NCBI GenBank assembly: GCA_030147845.1
Contig: JASBUN010000030.1
Coordinates: forward strand, 1-56,068
DNA from: Gammaproteobacteria bacterium
Lineage (GTDB): Bacteria > Pseudomonadota > Gammaproteobacteria > JASBUN01
Reading direction: 5' to 3'
Length of the DNA: 56,068 bases
The translations under genes and the position numbers were made by a program. Position 1 is the first letter of the stretch. Every line of letters begins with the position of its first letter. Positions 48,871 through 56,068 of the stretch are shown here, piece after piece. The notes below the pieces were generated by a model. That model searched no databases. It had not been told where the DNA came from and saw only the letters and a program-made list of their open reading frames with translations.

Positions 48871-49791
48871 TTAACCAGCCTGGAACAGGCGCCGTGGCGC
48901 CACTTTGCCATCGTCTTGTATTTCGCCCATACCGATAAAACGTTGGTCCTGCTGATACAGCCTCACCCAGCCCTCGGTGGGCGCACGCGGCACCAGCACC
49001 GCCTGTCCCTGCATCAGATAGAAGGCCGCGTCGGCGCTCAGGCGCACCTCGGGCCATTGGCTGAGCGCACTCTCCACCGGCAGCAGCAGCGCGTCCAAGG
49101 CGGCCGGCCCTTCCTCACCGACGCGCTGAAGCTCATTCATCGTGATCATATGGCCGGCATCTTGGTAAGGTCCGACAGCCAAACGTCGCAGCACCGTGAC
49201 ATGCGCCCCGCAGCCGAGCAGCTCGCCAATGTCCTCAGCCAGTGTGCGCACATAAGTCCCTTTGGAGCAGATTACATCCAGCTCCAAGGTATCCGGTCCC
49301 ATCGACAACAACTGCAAAGTGAAAATGGTCACCGGGCGCGGTTGACGCTCGACATGCTGACCCTGGCGCGCCAACTTGTACAGCCGCTCACCCTGATGCT
49401 TCAGCGCCGAATACATCGGCGGCAGTTGCTGAATCGGACCGCGGAAAGCCGCCAACGCCGCTTCGACCATCTGCGCGTCGAGGGGCGGAACCGGCCGTGT
49501 ATCAGTCACTTCGCCCTCAGCATCTCCGGTCGCCGTACGCACACCTAGCTGACACACCATCTGATAACGCTTGTTGGCGTCGAGCAAAAATCCGGAAATT
49601 TTGGTCGCCTCACCAAAACAGATCGGCAGCATGCCGGTCGCAAGCGGATCAAGGCTGCCGGTATGGCCGGCCTTCTGTGCACGAAACAGGCGCTTCACGC
49701 CCTGCAACGAACCATTCGAGGTCTCGCCCGTTGGCTTGTCCAACAGCAGTATGCCGGTAATATTTCTACGATTCTGATTTCGGCGCGCCAT
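48871..49791 (-). CDS. truB: tRNA pseudouridine 55 synthase
   Basis: It converts U55 of the tRNA T-arm to pseudouridine. It has 306 residues. The N-terminus [18 protein letters not shown] and the catalytic Asp in [17 protein letters not shown] (about residue 44) are diagnostic, as is [20 protein letters not shown]. The C-terminal PUA-like part includes [20 protein letters not shown]. It follows rbfA by 71 bp. The order nusA-infB-rbfA-truB-rpsO-pnp is conserved across gammaproteobacteria. Confidence 0.96.
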   Translation of the reverse strand: MARRNQNRRNITGILLLDKPTGETSNGSLQGVKRLFRAQKAGHTGSLDPLATGMLPICFGEATKISGFLLDANKRYQMVCQLGVRTATGDAEGEVTDTRPVPPLDAQMVEAALAAFRGPIQQLPPMYSALKHQGERLYKLARQGQHVERQPRPVTIFTLQLLSMGPDTLELDVICSKGTYVRTLAEDIGELLGCGAHVTVLRRLAVGPYQDAGHMITMNELQRVGEEGPAALDALLLPVESALSQWPEVRLSADAAFYLMQGQAVLVPRAPTEGWVRLYQQDQRFIGMGEIQDDGKVAPRRLFQAG

Positions 49792-49862
49792 GCCGCTTTA
49801 ACCACCCATGATTTGGTCAATGTACTATTGAATGCCCACCACGCGTAAACCGGTGCGGGCGG

Positions 49863-50240
49863 TTATTGATCGTGGTCTTTTGCCTTGACCTGATCGGAGG
49901 CGATCGCCGCATCGATAAGCGTTGAAATACGAGATCCACGCTCAACGGAGGCGTCATAGTGGAAATGCAATTGCGGAACACTTCGAATCACCATGCGCTG
50001 ACCGAGTCCGCGGCGAAGAAAACCGGCCGCGTGATTCAGCACCGCAACGGACTCTTGCGCGCGAGCATCATCCAGAACCGTGACATACACTTTGGCATGA
50101 CCAAAATCGCGCGAAACTTCCACCGCGCTGATCGTAATCATGCCGAGGCGCGGATCTTGTAGCTCATCGCGTACAAGCTCGGCCAACTCGCGCTGCATTT
50201 GCTCAGCGACCCGACGTGTTCGACTAAATTCCCTTGACAT
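49863..50240 (-). CDS. rbfA: Ribosome-binding factor A
   Basis: The 125-residue KH-like protein matures the 5' end of 16S rRNA in late 30S assembly. Motifs are RTRRVAEQMQRELAELVRDE, DPRLGMITISAVEVSRDFGHAKVYVTVLD and PQLHFHYDASVERGSRISTLID. It follows infB by 59 bp. The ribosome-binding site before its ATG at 50240 is weak (AAGC). Confidence 0.95.
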   Translation of the reverse strand: MSREFSRTRRVAEQMQRELAELVRDELQDPRLGMITISAVEVSRDFGHAKVYVTVLDDARAQESVAVLNHAAGFLRRGLGQRMVIRSVPQLHFHYDASVERGSRISTLIDAAIASDQVKAKDHDQ

Positions 50241-50299
50241 GTGTGCTTACGACCTGTTGAATGCATTGGAGCGCGCGAGCCGCGTCGCACACACCCGCA

Positions 50300-52840
50300 T
50301 CAGAGAGTCCTGACCACCTCGACGCGCTCGTACACTTCAATTTGATCACCTACTTTGACGTCATCATAATTGCGCACGCCGATGCCGCACTCGGTACCCG
50401 CGCGAACTTCCGCGACGTCGTCCTTGAAGCGCCTTAGAGACTCCAATTCGCCCTCGTAAATCACCACGTTGTCGCGCAATACGCGGATCGGATTACTGCG
50501 TTTGACCACACCGTCTACGACCAGGCAGCCGGCGATAGCACCAAGTTTGGGCGAACGGAAAACATCGCGCACCTCGGCCAGTCCGATAATTTCTTCCTTG
50601 AACTCCGGCGCCAACATACCGGTTAACGCCTTGCGGACTTCGTCGATTACATCGTAGATGACGCTGTAGTAGTGCAGATCAACGCCTTCATCTTCGATCA
50701 AACGCTTGGCCGCGCCATCGGCGCGCACGTTGAACCCGATGATAATGGCGCTGGAAGCAACCGCCAGGTTGACATCGGATTCATTGATGCCACCGACGCC
50801 GCTGGAAACAATCTTGACCTTCACTTCATCCGTTGACAGCTTGGTCAACGACTCGTTCAGCGCCTCGGCAGAGCCCTGCACGTCCGCCTTGATGACGGCG
50901 TTAAGCGTGCTGACCTTGCCCTCTTCCATCTGCGAGAACATGTTTTCGAGTTTGGCTGCCTGTTGGCGCGCCAACTTGATCTCGCGGAACTTGCCCTGCC
51001 GGAACAACGCTACCTCGCGCGCCTTGCGCTCGTTTTGCACCGCCACGGCCTCATCACCGGCGTTCGGTGTTCCCGACAAACCCAATACTTCCACCGGAAT
51101 CGAGGGACGCGCCTCGTCCACCGACTGGCCCGCTTCATTGAGCATGGCGCGCACACGGCCGTACTCTTTGCCAGTGAGCAAAATATCGCCCTTACGCAAC
51201 GTACCCTGTTGCACCAGCACGGTAGCCACGGGGCCGCGACCTTTATCGAGACGTGACTCGATTACCACGCCCTTGGCCGGACAATCCACTTGCGCGCGCA
51301 ACTCAAGAACTTCCGCCTGCAGCAGCACAGCATCAAGCAACGCGTCGATACCCTCGCCGGTCTTAGCCGAGACGTTGACGAACATGACATCGCCACCCCA
51401 CTCTTCGGGCACTACCTCTTCGGCGACCAATTCCTGTTTGACGCGATCCGGTTGTGCGTCGGGCTTATCAATTTTGTTTACCGCCACCACCAGCGGCACC
51501 GCCGCGGCCCGCGCATGTTGAATAGCTTCCTTGGTCTGAGGCATGACGCCATCGTCGGCGGCCACGACCAAAATGACGATATCGGTCGACTTCGCGCCGC
51601 GCGCGCGCATGGCGGTGAACGCAGCATGGCCCGGCGTATCCAAAAAGGTGATCATGCCCTTATCCGTTTCGACATGATAAGCGCCAATGTGTTGTGTGAT
51701 GCCGCCGGCCTCACCCGCCGCCACCTTGGTGCGACGAATATAATCCAGCAGCGAGGTCTTGCCGTGGTCGACGTGACCCATAATCGTGACCACCGCCGCG
51801 CGCGGCAGCGCTTCGGCGCTCGACTTTTCGTCCTCCACCAATGCGTCTTCGACCGCATTCTCCTTCAGCAGCTTAACTTTGTGGCCCATCTCCTCAACCA
51901 CCAAGGTCGCGGTTTCCTGGTCAAGCATTTGATTGATGGTGACCATGCTGCCCATTTGCATCATGCTTTTGATGACTTCGGCCGCCTTTACCGACATCTT
52001 CTGCGCCAACTCACCCACCGTGATCGACTCAGGGATAGCTACTTCACGCACGATCGGTGCTGTCGGACGTTCAAATGCATGCTGCGAACCACCCGAGACC
52101 ATTGCCGGGCGCGCTCTGGATTTTTTCTTGCGCCGCCCACCCAGGCCGCTGGCGACATGCAGCTCTTTACGGCCGTATTTGGTCTCTTTCTCGTCCTTGC
52201 GCCGTCCTTTTTTGTCCTTGCGCTCAGGCTCGGCGGTGGACCCTGGTTGCGCACGCGGCGCATCTTCGGATGCACCTGCCGGCGCCGGCTGTTCAGCCGC
52301 TAGCTTGCGCGCCGCCTCTTCCTCGGCTAACTTGCGCGCCTCTTCCTCGGCCTTGGTGCGTTCGGCGTCTTCTTCTGCCGCCTTGCGCGCCGCCTCTTCC
52401 TCGGCTAACTTGCGCGCATTTTCTTCAGCCTGGCGTGCGTCTTCTTCGGCTTTGCGCGCCTCTTCTTCTATACGACGCGCATCTTCCTCGGCCTGCCGCG
52501 CAGCCTCTTCCTCAGCCAATACCGCGCTGCGCTTGACATAAGTACGTTGCCGCCGCACCTCAACGTTCACGGTCTTCGCTTGACCACCGCGGCCGGCCGC
52601 CACCCTGAGTTCGCTCTGTGTCTTTCGGCGCAGTGTGATTTTTTTCGGCGCAGAAACGGTAGTCCTCTCGCTTTTGCCATGACTCTTGCGCAGATAACCC
52701 AACAGCTGCATCTTTTCATCATCGCTGATGGTCGCATTGGCGTCGCCGACGGTCAGCCCAGCCTCGCCAAGCTGCGTGAGCAAGCGATCAACCGGGATCC
52801 CGACTACTTCCGCAAATTGCTTTACCGTTACATCCGACAT
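50300..52840 (-). CDS. infB: Translation initiation factor IF-2
   Basis: This GTPase brings fMet-tRNA to the 30S subunit. It has 846 residues. The IF2-N domain ([20 protein letters not shown]) starts the protein. A long E/A/R-rich segment follows at 109-183. A second IF2-N motif ([17 protein letters not shown]) is near 267. The G domain has GHVDHGKTS at 355-363, DTPGHAAF and NKIDKP, then beta-barrel domains II and IV with C-terminal [24 protein letters not shown]. It lies 19 bp after nusA. Confidence 0.98.
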   Translation of the reverse strand: MSDVTVKQFAEVVGIPVDRLLTQLGEAGLTVGDANATISDDEKMQLLGYLRKSHGKSERTTVSAPKKITLRRKTQSELRVAAGRGGQAKTVNVEVRRQRTYVKRSAVLAEEEAARQAEEDARRIEEEARKAEEDARQAEENARKLAEEEAARKAAEEDAERTKAEEEARKLAEEEAARKLAAEQPAPAGASEDAPRAQPGSTAEPERKDKKGRRKDEKETKYGRKELHVASGLGGRRKKKSRARPAMVSGGSQHAFERPTAPIVREVAIPESITVGELAQKMSVKAAEVIKSMMQMGSMVTINQMLDQETATLVVEEMGHKVKLLKENAVEDALVEDEKSSAEALPRAAVVTIMGHVDHGKTSLLDYIRRTKVAAGEAGGITQHIGAYHVETDKGMITFLDTPGHAAFTAMRARGAKSTDIVILVVAADDGVMPQTKEAIQHARAAAVPLVVAVNKIDKPDAQPDRVKQELVAEEVVPEEWGGDVMFVNVSAKTGEGIDALLDAVLLQAEVLELRAQVDCPAKGVVIESRLDKGRGPVATVLVQQGTLRKGDILLTGKEYGRVRAMLNEAGQSVDEARPSIPVEVLGLSGTPNAGDEAVAVQNERKAREVALFRQGKFREIKLARQQAAKLENMFSQMEEGKVSTLNAVIKADVQGSAEALNESLTKLSTDEVKVKIVSSGVGGINESDVNLAVASSAIIIGFNVRADGAAKRLIEDEGVDLHYYSVIYDVIDEVRKALTGMLAPEFKEEIIGLAEVRDVFRSPKLGAIAGCLVVDGVVKRSNPIRVLRDNVVIYEGELESLRRFKDDVAEVRAGTECGIGVRNYDDVKVGDQIEVYERVEVVRTL
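52292..52516 (-). repeat. Low-complexity E/A/R repeat coding region in infB
   Basis: Residues 109-183 consist of degenerate 7-11-residue units such as [14 protein letters not shown] and [10 protein letters not shown], giving a predicted long charged helix. The DNA shows matching near-repeats, for example of tcttcctcggctaacttgcg. It lies in the variable N-terminal part of IF-2. Confidence 0.75.
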
Positions 52841-52859
52841 CTACGCATTCTCCGAGACT

Positions 52860-54359
52860 TCAACCCTGCTGTTCATCCGCAAACCAGTGGGCGCGCGCGG
52901 CCATGATCATTTTCGCCGCGCGTTCTTCGTCCATACCTTCCAGCTCCATAAGCTCGTCGGTGGACAGTTCGGCCAACTCGTCGCGAGTGGTAATACCTTT
53001 ATTGGCCAAATCGTAGGCAAATTCTTCGTCCATGCCCTCGACTTCCAGAAGGTCATTCGAGGGCTTGGTTGCACCCAATTTTTCTTCGTCAACGATCATG
53101 CGCGTCAGCAACACGTCACGCGCACGACCACGCAGTTCCTCAACGGTATCTTCGTCGAACTCTTCGATTTCCAGCAACTCGTGCCCCGGTACATAGGCCA
53201 CTTCCTCGATGCTCGAAAATCCTTCTTGCGCCAGGATTACCGCAATCTCTTCATCGACGTCCAGCTGTTCCCTGAACATCTTCTGCACCGACTCCATCTC
53301 CGCTTCGGTCTTTTCCTCGGCCTGGGACTCGCTCATGACATTGAGTTCCCAGCCGGTCAACTCACTCGCCAGTTTGACGTTCTGACCTCCCCGTCCGATC
53401 GCCTGCGACAGCTGATCATCGGTCACGGCGATGTCCATACTGTGACGGTCTTCATCCATGACGATGGAGGTGACTTCGGCCGGCGACATCGCGTTGATGA
53501 CGAATTGCGCGGCATTGTCGTTCCAAAGAATAATATCGATGCGTTCGCCGGCTAATTCATTAGAAACCGTTTGGACGCGGGAACCGCGCATGCCCACACA
53601 CGCGCCGATCGGATCGATGCGCGGGTCATTTGATTTGACCGCAATTTTGGCGCGCATACCCGGGTCGCGAGATGAACCCATAATATCGATCAACCCTTGG
53701 CCCACTTCCGGTACTTCAAGTTTGAACAACTCGATCAACAGCTCCGGCGCAGTGCGGCTGACAAACAGCTGCGGACCGCGCGGCTCGGACCGCACATCAT
53801 ATAAATAGCCACGGATGCGGTCACCGGGACGAAGCGCCTCGCGCGGAATCAAATCTTCGCGCATGATAGCCGCTTCGGCGTGTCCACCGAGATCCATGTA
53901 GACGTTGCCACGCTCGATACGCTTAACGATGCCGGTAACCAGCTCGCCCTTGCGCTCCTGGAACGCCTCGACGATTTGGGCACGTTCGGCTTCGCGGACT
54001 TTCTGCACGATAACCTGTTTGGCCGTCTGCGCAGCGATGCGCCCGAAATCTACCGAAGGTATCGGTTCTTCGACAAAATCGCCCACCTGAGCGTCGGCCT
54101 CGTCCTCGCGCGCGACCGTCACCGCCATCTGCCGCAGCGGAAATTCCAGCTCCGCATCGTCGTCGATGACTTCCCAACGCCGGAACGTCTCGTAGTCACC
54201 GCTTTCGCGGTTGATCGCTACACGCACTTCGATATCACCACCGTGGCGTTTCTTCGCGGCGGACGCGAGCGCCGCTTCGATGGCTTCGAAAATTATTTGC
54301 TTGTCGACACTTTTCTCATTGGAAACAGCGTCCACGACCAGCAGAATCTCTTTGCTCAT
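52860..54359 (-). CDS. nusA: Transcription termination/antitermination factor NusA
   Basis: NusA binds RNA polymerase and RNA, promotes pausing and intrinsic termination, and takes part in antitermination. It has 499 residues from the ATG at 54359, which has a GGAGG site 8 nt upstream; a TTG at 54365 is in frame. Domains in order are the polymerase-binding N-domain (1-125), S1 (about 130-195: GELVTGIVKRIERGNVYMDLGG), KH1-KH2 (about 230-345: RIDPIGACVGMRGSRVQTVS and QAIGRGGQNVKLASELTGW) and two acidic repeat domains at the end. It follows rimP by 27 bp. Confidence 0.98.
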   Translation of the reverse strand: MSKEILLVVDAVSNEKSVDKQIIFEAIEAALASAAKKRHGGDIEVRVAINRESGDYETFRRWEVIDDDAELEFPLRQMAVTVAREDEADAQVGDFVEEPIPSVDFGRIAAQTAKQVIVQKVREAERAQIVEAFQERKGELVTGIVKRIERGNVYMDLGGHAEAAIMREDLIPREALRPGDRIRGYLYDVRSEPRGPQLFVSRTAPELLIELFKLEVPEVGQGLIDIMGSSRDPGMRAKIAVKSNDPRIDPIGACVGMRGSRVQTVSNELAGERIDIILWNDNAAQFVINAMSPAEVTSIVMDEDRHSMDIAVTDDQLSQAIGRGGQNVKLASELTGWELNVMSESQAEEKTEAEMESVQKMFREQLDVDEEIAVILAQEGFSSIEEVAYVPGHELLEIEEFDEDTVEELRGRARDVLLTRMIVDEEKLGATKPSNDLLEVEGMDEEFAYDLANKGITTRDELAELSTDELMELEGMDEERAAKMIMAARAHWFADEQQG

Positions 54360-54386
54360 TTCCAATGCCTCCAGCCGAATCCCAGC

Positions 54387-54842
54387 TCAATACTCCGGCA
54401 CCAGTCGGGCCTGCTCAATAGAATCCAGTGCAATGCGAGTCTCATGATCATCAACCTCAAGCAACACGTCCGTTCCATCGACGCCGTGCAATATGCCCGT
54501 AAAGGTGCGCCGTCCTTGCAATGGCACTGCGAGGCGGATGCGAGCCCGTCGCCCGGCAAACCGCTCGTAGTGCTGCGCCGTAAACAACGGCCTATCCAAA
54601 CCCGGTGAAGATATTTCCAGCGTGTAACGGCCCGGTATCGTATCTTCGACGTCCAACACGCCGCTTAACTGATGACTCGCGCGCTCGCAGTCCTCCAGCG
54701 TAATGCCGTCTTCACTGTCAATATAGACCCGTAACAAACTGTTTTTGGGCTGCCGATTGTACTCAACGCCCACCAACTCGTAACCCAGCGCGGCAATCGC
54801 GGGTTCGACGACATCTTGCAGATTTTGCGGTATCCGCCTCAT
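54387..54842 (-). CDS. rimP: Ribosome maturation factor RimP
   Basis: RimP binds S12 and helps 30S subunit assembly. It has 151 residues from the ATG at 54842. Motifs are VEPAIAALGYELVGVEYNRQ, LLRVYIDSEDGITLEDCERASHQL and TLEISSPGLDRPL, the last being diagnostic. The open frame continues upstream to 55040, but that part crosses the terminator and promoter and is not family-like. A GAGAG site is close. The gene starts the rimP-nusA-infB operon. Confidence 0.94.
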   Translation of the reverse strand: MRRIPQNLQDVVEPAIAALGYELVGVEYNRQPKNSLLRVYIDSEDGITLEDCERASHQLSGVLDVEDTIPGRYTLEISSPGLDRPLFTAQHYERFAGRRARIRLAVPLQGRRTFTGILHGVDGTDVLLEVDDHETRIALDSIEQARLVPEY

Positions 54843-54860
54843 CACGCTCTCTGCGGAAAC

Positions 54861-54890
54861 AAAAAATGGGCCCAAGGCCCACTTCCAAAA
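54861..54890 (-). terminator. Intrinsic terminator in the rimP leader (candidate attenuator)
   Basis: On the minus strand TGGGCC at 54881-54876 pairs with GGCCCA at 54872-54867 across a TTG loop. The stem can extend with G-U and A-U pairs, and six T follow (54866-54861). It lies downstream of the predicted promoter and ends 18 bp before the rimP ATG. Transcription of the operon must pass it. Confidence 0.8.
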
Positions 54891-54912
54891 TACACTAATA
54901 TCATAACGATAT

Positions 54913-54941
54913 ATTATAACGCGGGTGTCGGCCAGAGCCAA
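54913..54941 (-). promoter_or_regulatory. Predicted sigma-70 promoter of rimP-nusA-infB
   Basis: Minus-strand TTGGCT (54941-54936), 17-bp spacer, and TATAAT (54918-54913). The expected start is near 54906, about 64 nt before the rimP ATG. Confidence 0.75.
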
Positions 54942-54987
54942 CACTGATAGGGCGGACGACCCGCTGCTCCGTCGATACGAACCCAGC

Positions 54988-55009
54988 AAAAAGGCCCCAG
55001 CGGGGCCTT
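54988..55009 (-). terminator. Second intrinsic terminator upstream of the rimP promoter
   Basis: AAGGCCCC at 55009-55002 and GGGGCCTT at 54998-54991 (minus strand) form an 8-bp stem with a GCT loop, followed by a short T run (54992-54988). It would stop any minus-strand transcript coming from the adhesin-remnant or tRNA side. Confidence 0.8.
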
Positions 55010-55188
55010 GGATGCTCAAAATTCTGCGGACAAGCCGCATGCCGACGACTTCGCACCGCCCCCGAAGCTGGCCGCCCCCAGTGCCGACTCGGGCATTATA
55101 CCCGATCGGAACTAAGTCGCAAGGACGGCCTGGGATCGCGTCCGCAACGCGCCGCCATCGGCACGCACTCGTAGTAATGGCGGAGTGC
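55010..55188. other. Intergenic stretch between terminator and adhesin remnant
   Basis: No gene is recognised. GCACTC at about 55165 and GAGTGC at about 55183 could pair, with an 11-13-nt loop. The adhesin-remnant stop lies at its edge. Confidence 0.4.
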
Positions 55189-55461
55189 TTACACGATGCC
55201 GTCCAATGGATTCGGAATTACGTCCACGAACAGCGTGGCATTGGTTTCGGCGCTGGTACCACTGCTGGCGTCGCTGACCGATGCGGTCACCGATAACATA
55301 AAATCATCCGCGATGGTCGGCGTCACGGTTAACCCGACCAAATCGAGCACGCTGAGCTGGTAACTACCGGGACTAACCTCTGTACCCGCGCTCAACGTCG
55401 CTCCGGCGCTCAGTCCCTCGACGGTTACCGATAAGGTTTCCGTCAGCGCCAGCGCACCGAC
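55189..55461 (-). pseudogene. Remnant of a large cadherin/VCBS-like adhesin
   Basis: The minus-strand frame is open for 91 codons from just after a TAG at 55464-55462 down to the stop at 55189. It reads like one repeat unit of a giant RTX or cadherin-like surface protein: TETLSVTVEGLSAGATLSAG, SYQLSVLDLVGLTVTPTIADDF, MLSVTASVSDASSG. There is no start signal, no signal peptide and no other repeat, so it looks like a decayed end of a long gene. A short frame starting with Met at 55395 exists but is the tail of the same unit. Confidence 0.7.
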
Positions 55462-55572
55462 CTACACACGCCTTTCATATTGGGTGGGTATGTAACTCTC
55501 ATCTGATGTCGTCCCGAAAGCCGATCACATCCGAGAGAACGGTAAGCTTGCCGATCTTCCGGCACGTCCAAT

Positions 55573-55607
55573 AAAAAACGGGCTAGAGAAATTGATCTCT
55601 AACCCGT
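55573..55607 (-). terminator. Intrinsic terminator of tRNA-fMet
   Basis: On the minus strand ACGGGTTAGAGA (55607-55596) pairs with TCTCTAGCCCGT (55589-55578) with one G-U, loop TCAATT, followed by TTTTTATT. It lies 18 bp after the tRNA 3' end. Confidence 0.85.
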
Positions 55608-55624
55608 TATTTTATTTCATGTTT

Positions 55625-55701
<77 letters not shown>

Positions 55702-55716
55702 TCTGGTAAGAACGAA

Positions 55717-55745
55717 ACTATAGCGGGTTTCCCCCTTGTGTGCAA
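55717..55745 (-). promoter_or_regulatory. Predicted promoter of tRNA-fMet
   Basis: Minus-strand TTGCAC (55745-55740), 17-bp spacer, and TATAGT (55722-55717). Transcription should start near 55710, about 9 nt before the mature tRNA 5' end. Confidence 0.75.
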
Positions 55746-55828
55746 GTGCACAAACGCATGCAAACGCCTAAACCGCGGCTGAAAAACCTTTATCCTACTG
55801 AAACCACAAGAAAAACTCGCAGTAAAAA

Positions 55829-56068
55829 ATGTTTAAAAAATTTCTGAAAAACCTCTCTGACAAGCCCGAATTCATGCGCAGGGCCATGAATTTTTACGCA
55901 CCTTTGCGCGGCGCAGGCATTCATGTGCATCACATCAGTGCCAATTTCGAAGAAGTCGAAGTGCACATGCCACTCACGCGTCGCAACAAGAACATCATGG
56001 GTACGCAATTTGGCGGTTCTCTCTACGCCATGGCCGATCCCTTCTACATGCTCATTCTCATGAAGCGC
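55829..56068 (+). CDS. DUF4442 hotdog-fold thioesterase-like protein, 3' end missing
   Basis: I translated 80 residues from the ATG at 55829 to the edge of the window. The N-terminus is MFKKFLKNLSDKPEFMRRAM, then FYAPLRGAGIHVHHISANFE, EVHMPLTRRNKNIMGTQFGG and SLYAMADPFYMLILMK. The GTQFGGSLYAMADP motif places it in the DUF4442 group of hotdog-fold proteins, which look like acyl-CoA thioesterases without a proven substrate. It is divergent from the tRNA-fMet. Confidence 0.85.
   Translation, partial: MFKKFLKNLSDKPEFMRRAMNFYAPLRGAGIHVHHISANFEEVEVHMPLTRRNKNIMGTQFGGSLYAMADPFYMLILMKR

Noticed and set aside
51290..52303. Plus-strand open frame (337 codons) opposite infB
   Set aside because: Its composition is a mirror of the E/A/R repeats and the G domain of IF-2; not a gene.
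55189..55395. Short minus-strand gene starting at Met 55395
   Set aside because: The same frame is open upstream to 55461 and encodes one continuous adhesin-like unit; the Met is internal and lacks a ribosome-binding site.

Overview
The window is an ordinary core-genome segment of a gammaproteobacterium (GC roughly 55-60%, estimated by eye). It has no prophage, CRISPR array or intact mobile element. Gene order supports the placement. gyrA-serC-pheA lies next to mtnA, a SAH/MTA deaminase gene, ubiG, a mupP-type phosphatase gene and yciK, as I recall from Pseudomonas. SMC-ScpA-ScpB is present and no MukBEF genes are seen in this window. The tRNA-fMet / rimP-nusA-infB-rbfA-truB-rpsO-pnp block and the dksA-gluQ pair are also typical. 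Some genes look unlike Enterobacteria or Pseudomonas (a short archaeal/Thermotoga-like AhcY, a histone-like tail on DksA, a degenerate squalene/phytoene-synthase-fold protein), so a deeper-branching, possibly chemolithotrophic lineage (Chromatiales/Acidiferrobacterales-like) is plausible. That is inference only.

Layout. 1-7338 (minus): mtnA, then gyrA, serC, serA and pheA (serine and aromatic amino-acid synthesis, DNA gyrase); pheA runs off the left edge. 7455-13843 (plus): mtaD-type deaminase, a small DUF4282 membrane protein, ubiG, mupP, rmuC, a pseudo-synthase of the squalene/phytoene fold, and yciK. 13851-16130: a periplasmic double-thioredoxin protein and a diguanylate cyclase, divergently oriented. 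16139-23468 (minus): rnm, yciO, a small membrane protein, an M50 protease, trpS, scpA, scpB, rluB and a MagIII-like glycosylase gene. 23673-25744 (plus): tightly overlapping yciB-yciI-bolA and a parvulin lipoprotein. 25805-34237 (minus): smc, zipA, ligA and a PAS-GGDEF-EAL protein. 34392-36079 (plus): queF and a FGGY kinase. A pair of 98-bp palindromic repeats follows, then an aminotransferase and a CbbY-like phosphatase (minus). 38562-44947 (plus): dksA, gluQ, a conserved-looking hypothetical gene, a decayed IS110 region, acs and a yheT-like hydrolase. 45012-55701 (minus): initiator tRNA, rimP-nusA-infB-rbfA-truB-rpsO-pnp, then ahcY after a terminator. A DUF4442 gene leaves the right edge.

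How the genes work together. Three themes stand out. (1) Methyl-cycle and methylthioadenosine salvage: the SAH/MTA deaminase, MtnA and an archaeal-type AhcY are all here, suggesting a route through inosyl rather than adenosyl intermediates. (2) Chromosome maintenance: SMC/ScpAB, gyrase, LigA, ZipA, RmuC and a DNA glycosylase. (3) Translation and transcription machinery: the nusA-infB operon has its own promoter and an intrinsic terminator just upstream of the rimP start codon, the signature of an attenuator.

The most interesting second-look items are the nusA-operon attenuator, the possible S-inosylhomocysteine pathway, the pseudo-synthase with a charge-reversed Asp motif, the paired 98-bp intergenic repeats, the DksA tail and the initiator tRNA with a C1/U72 mismatch. 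I saw no clearly new multi-gene defence or biosynthetic system.
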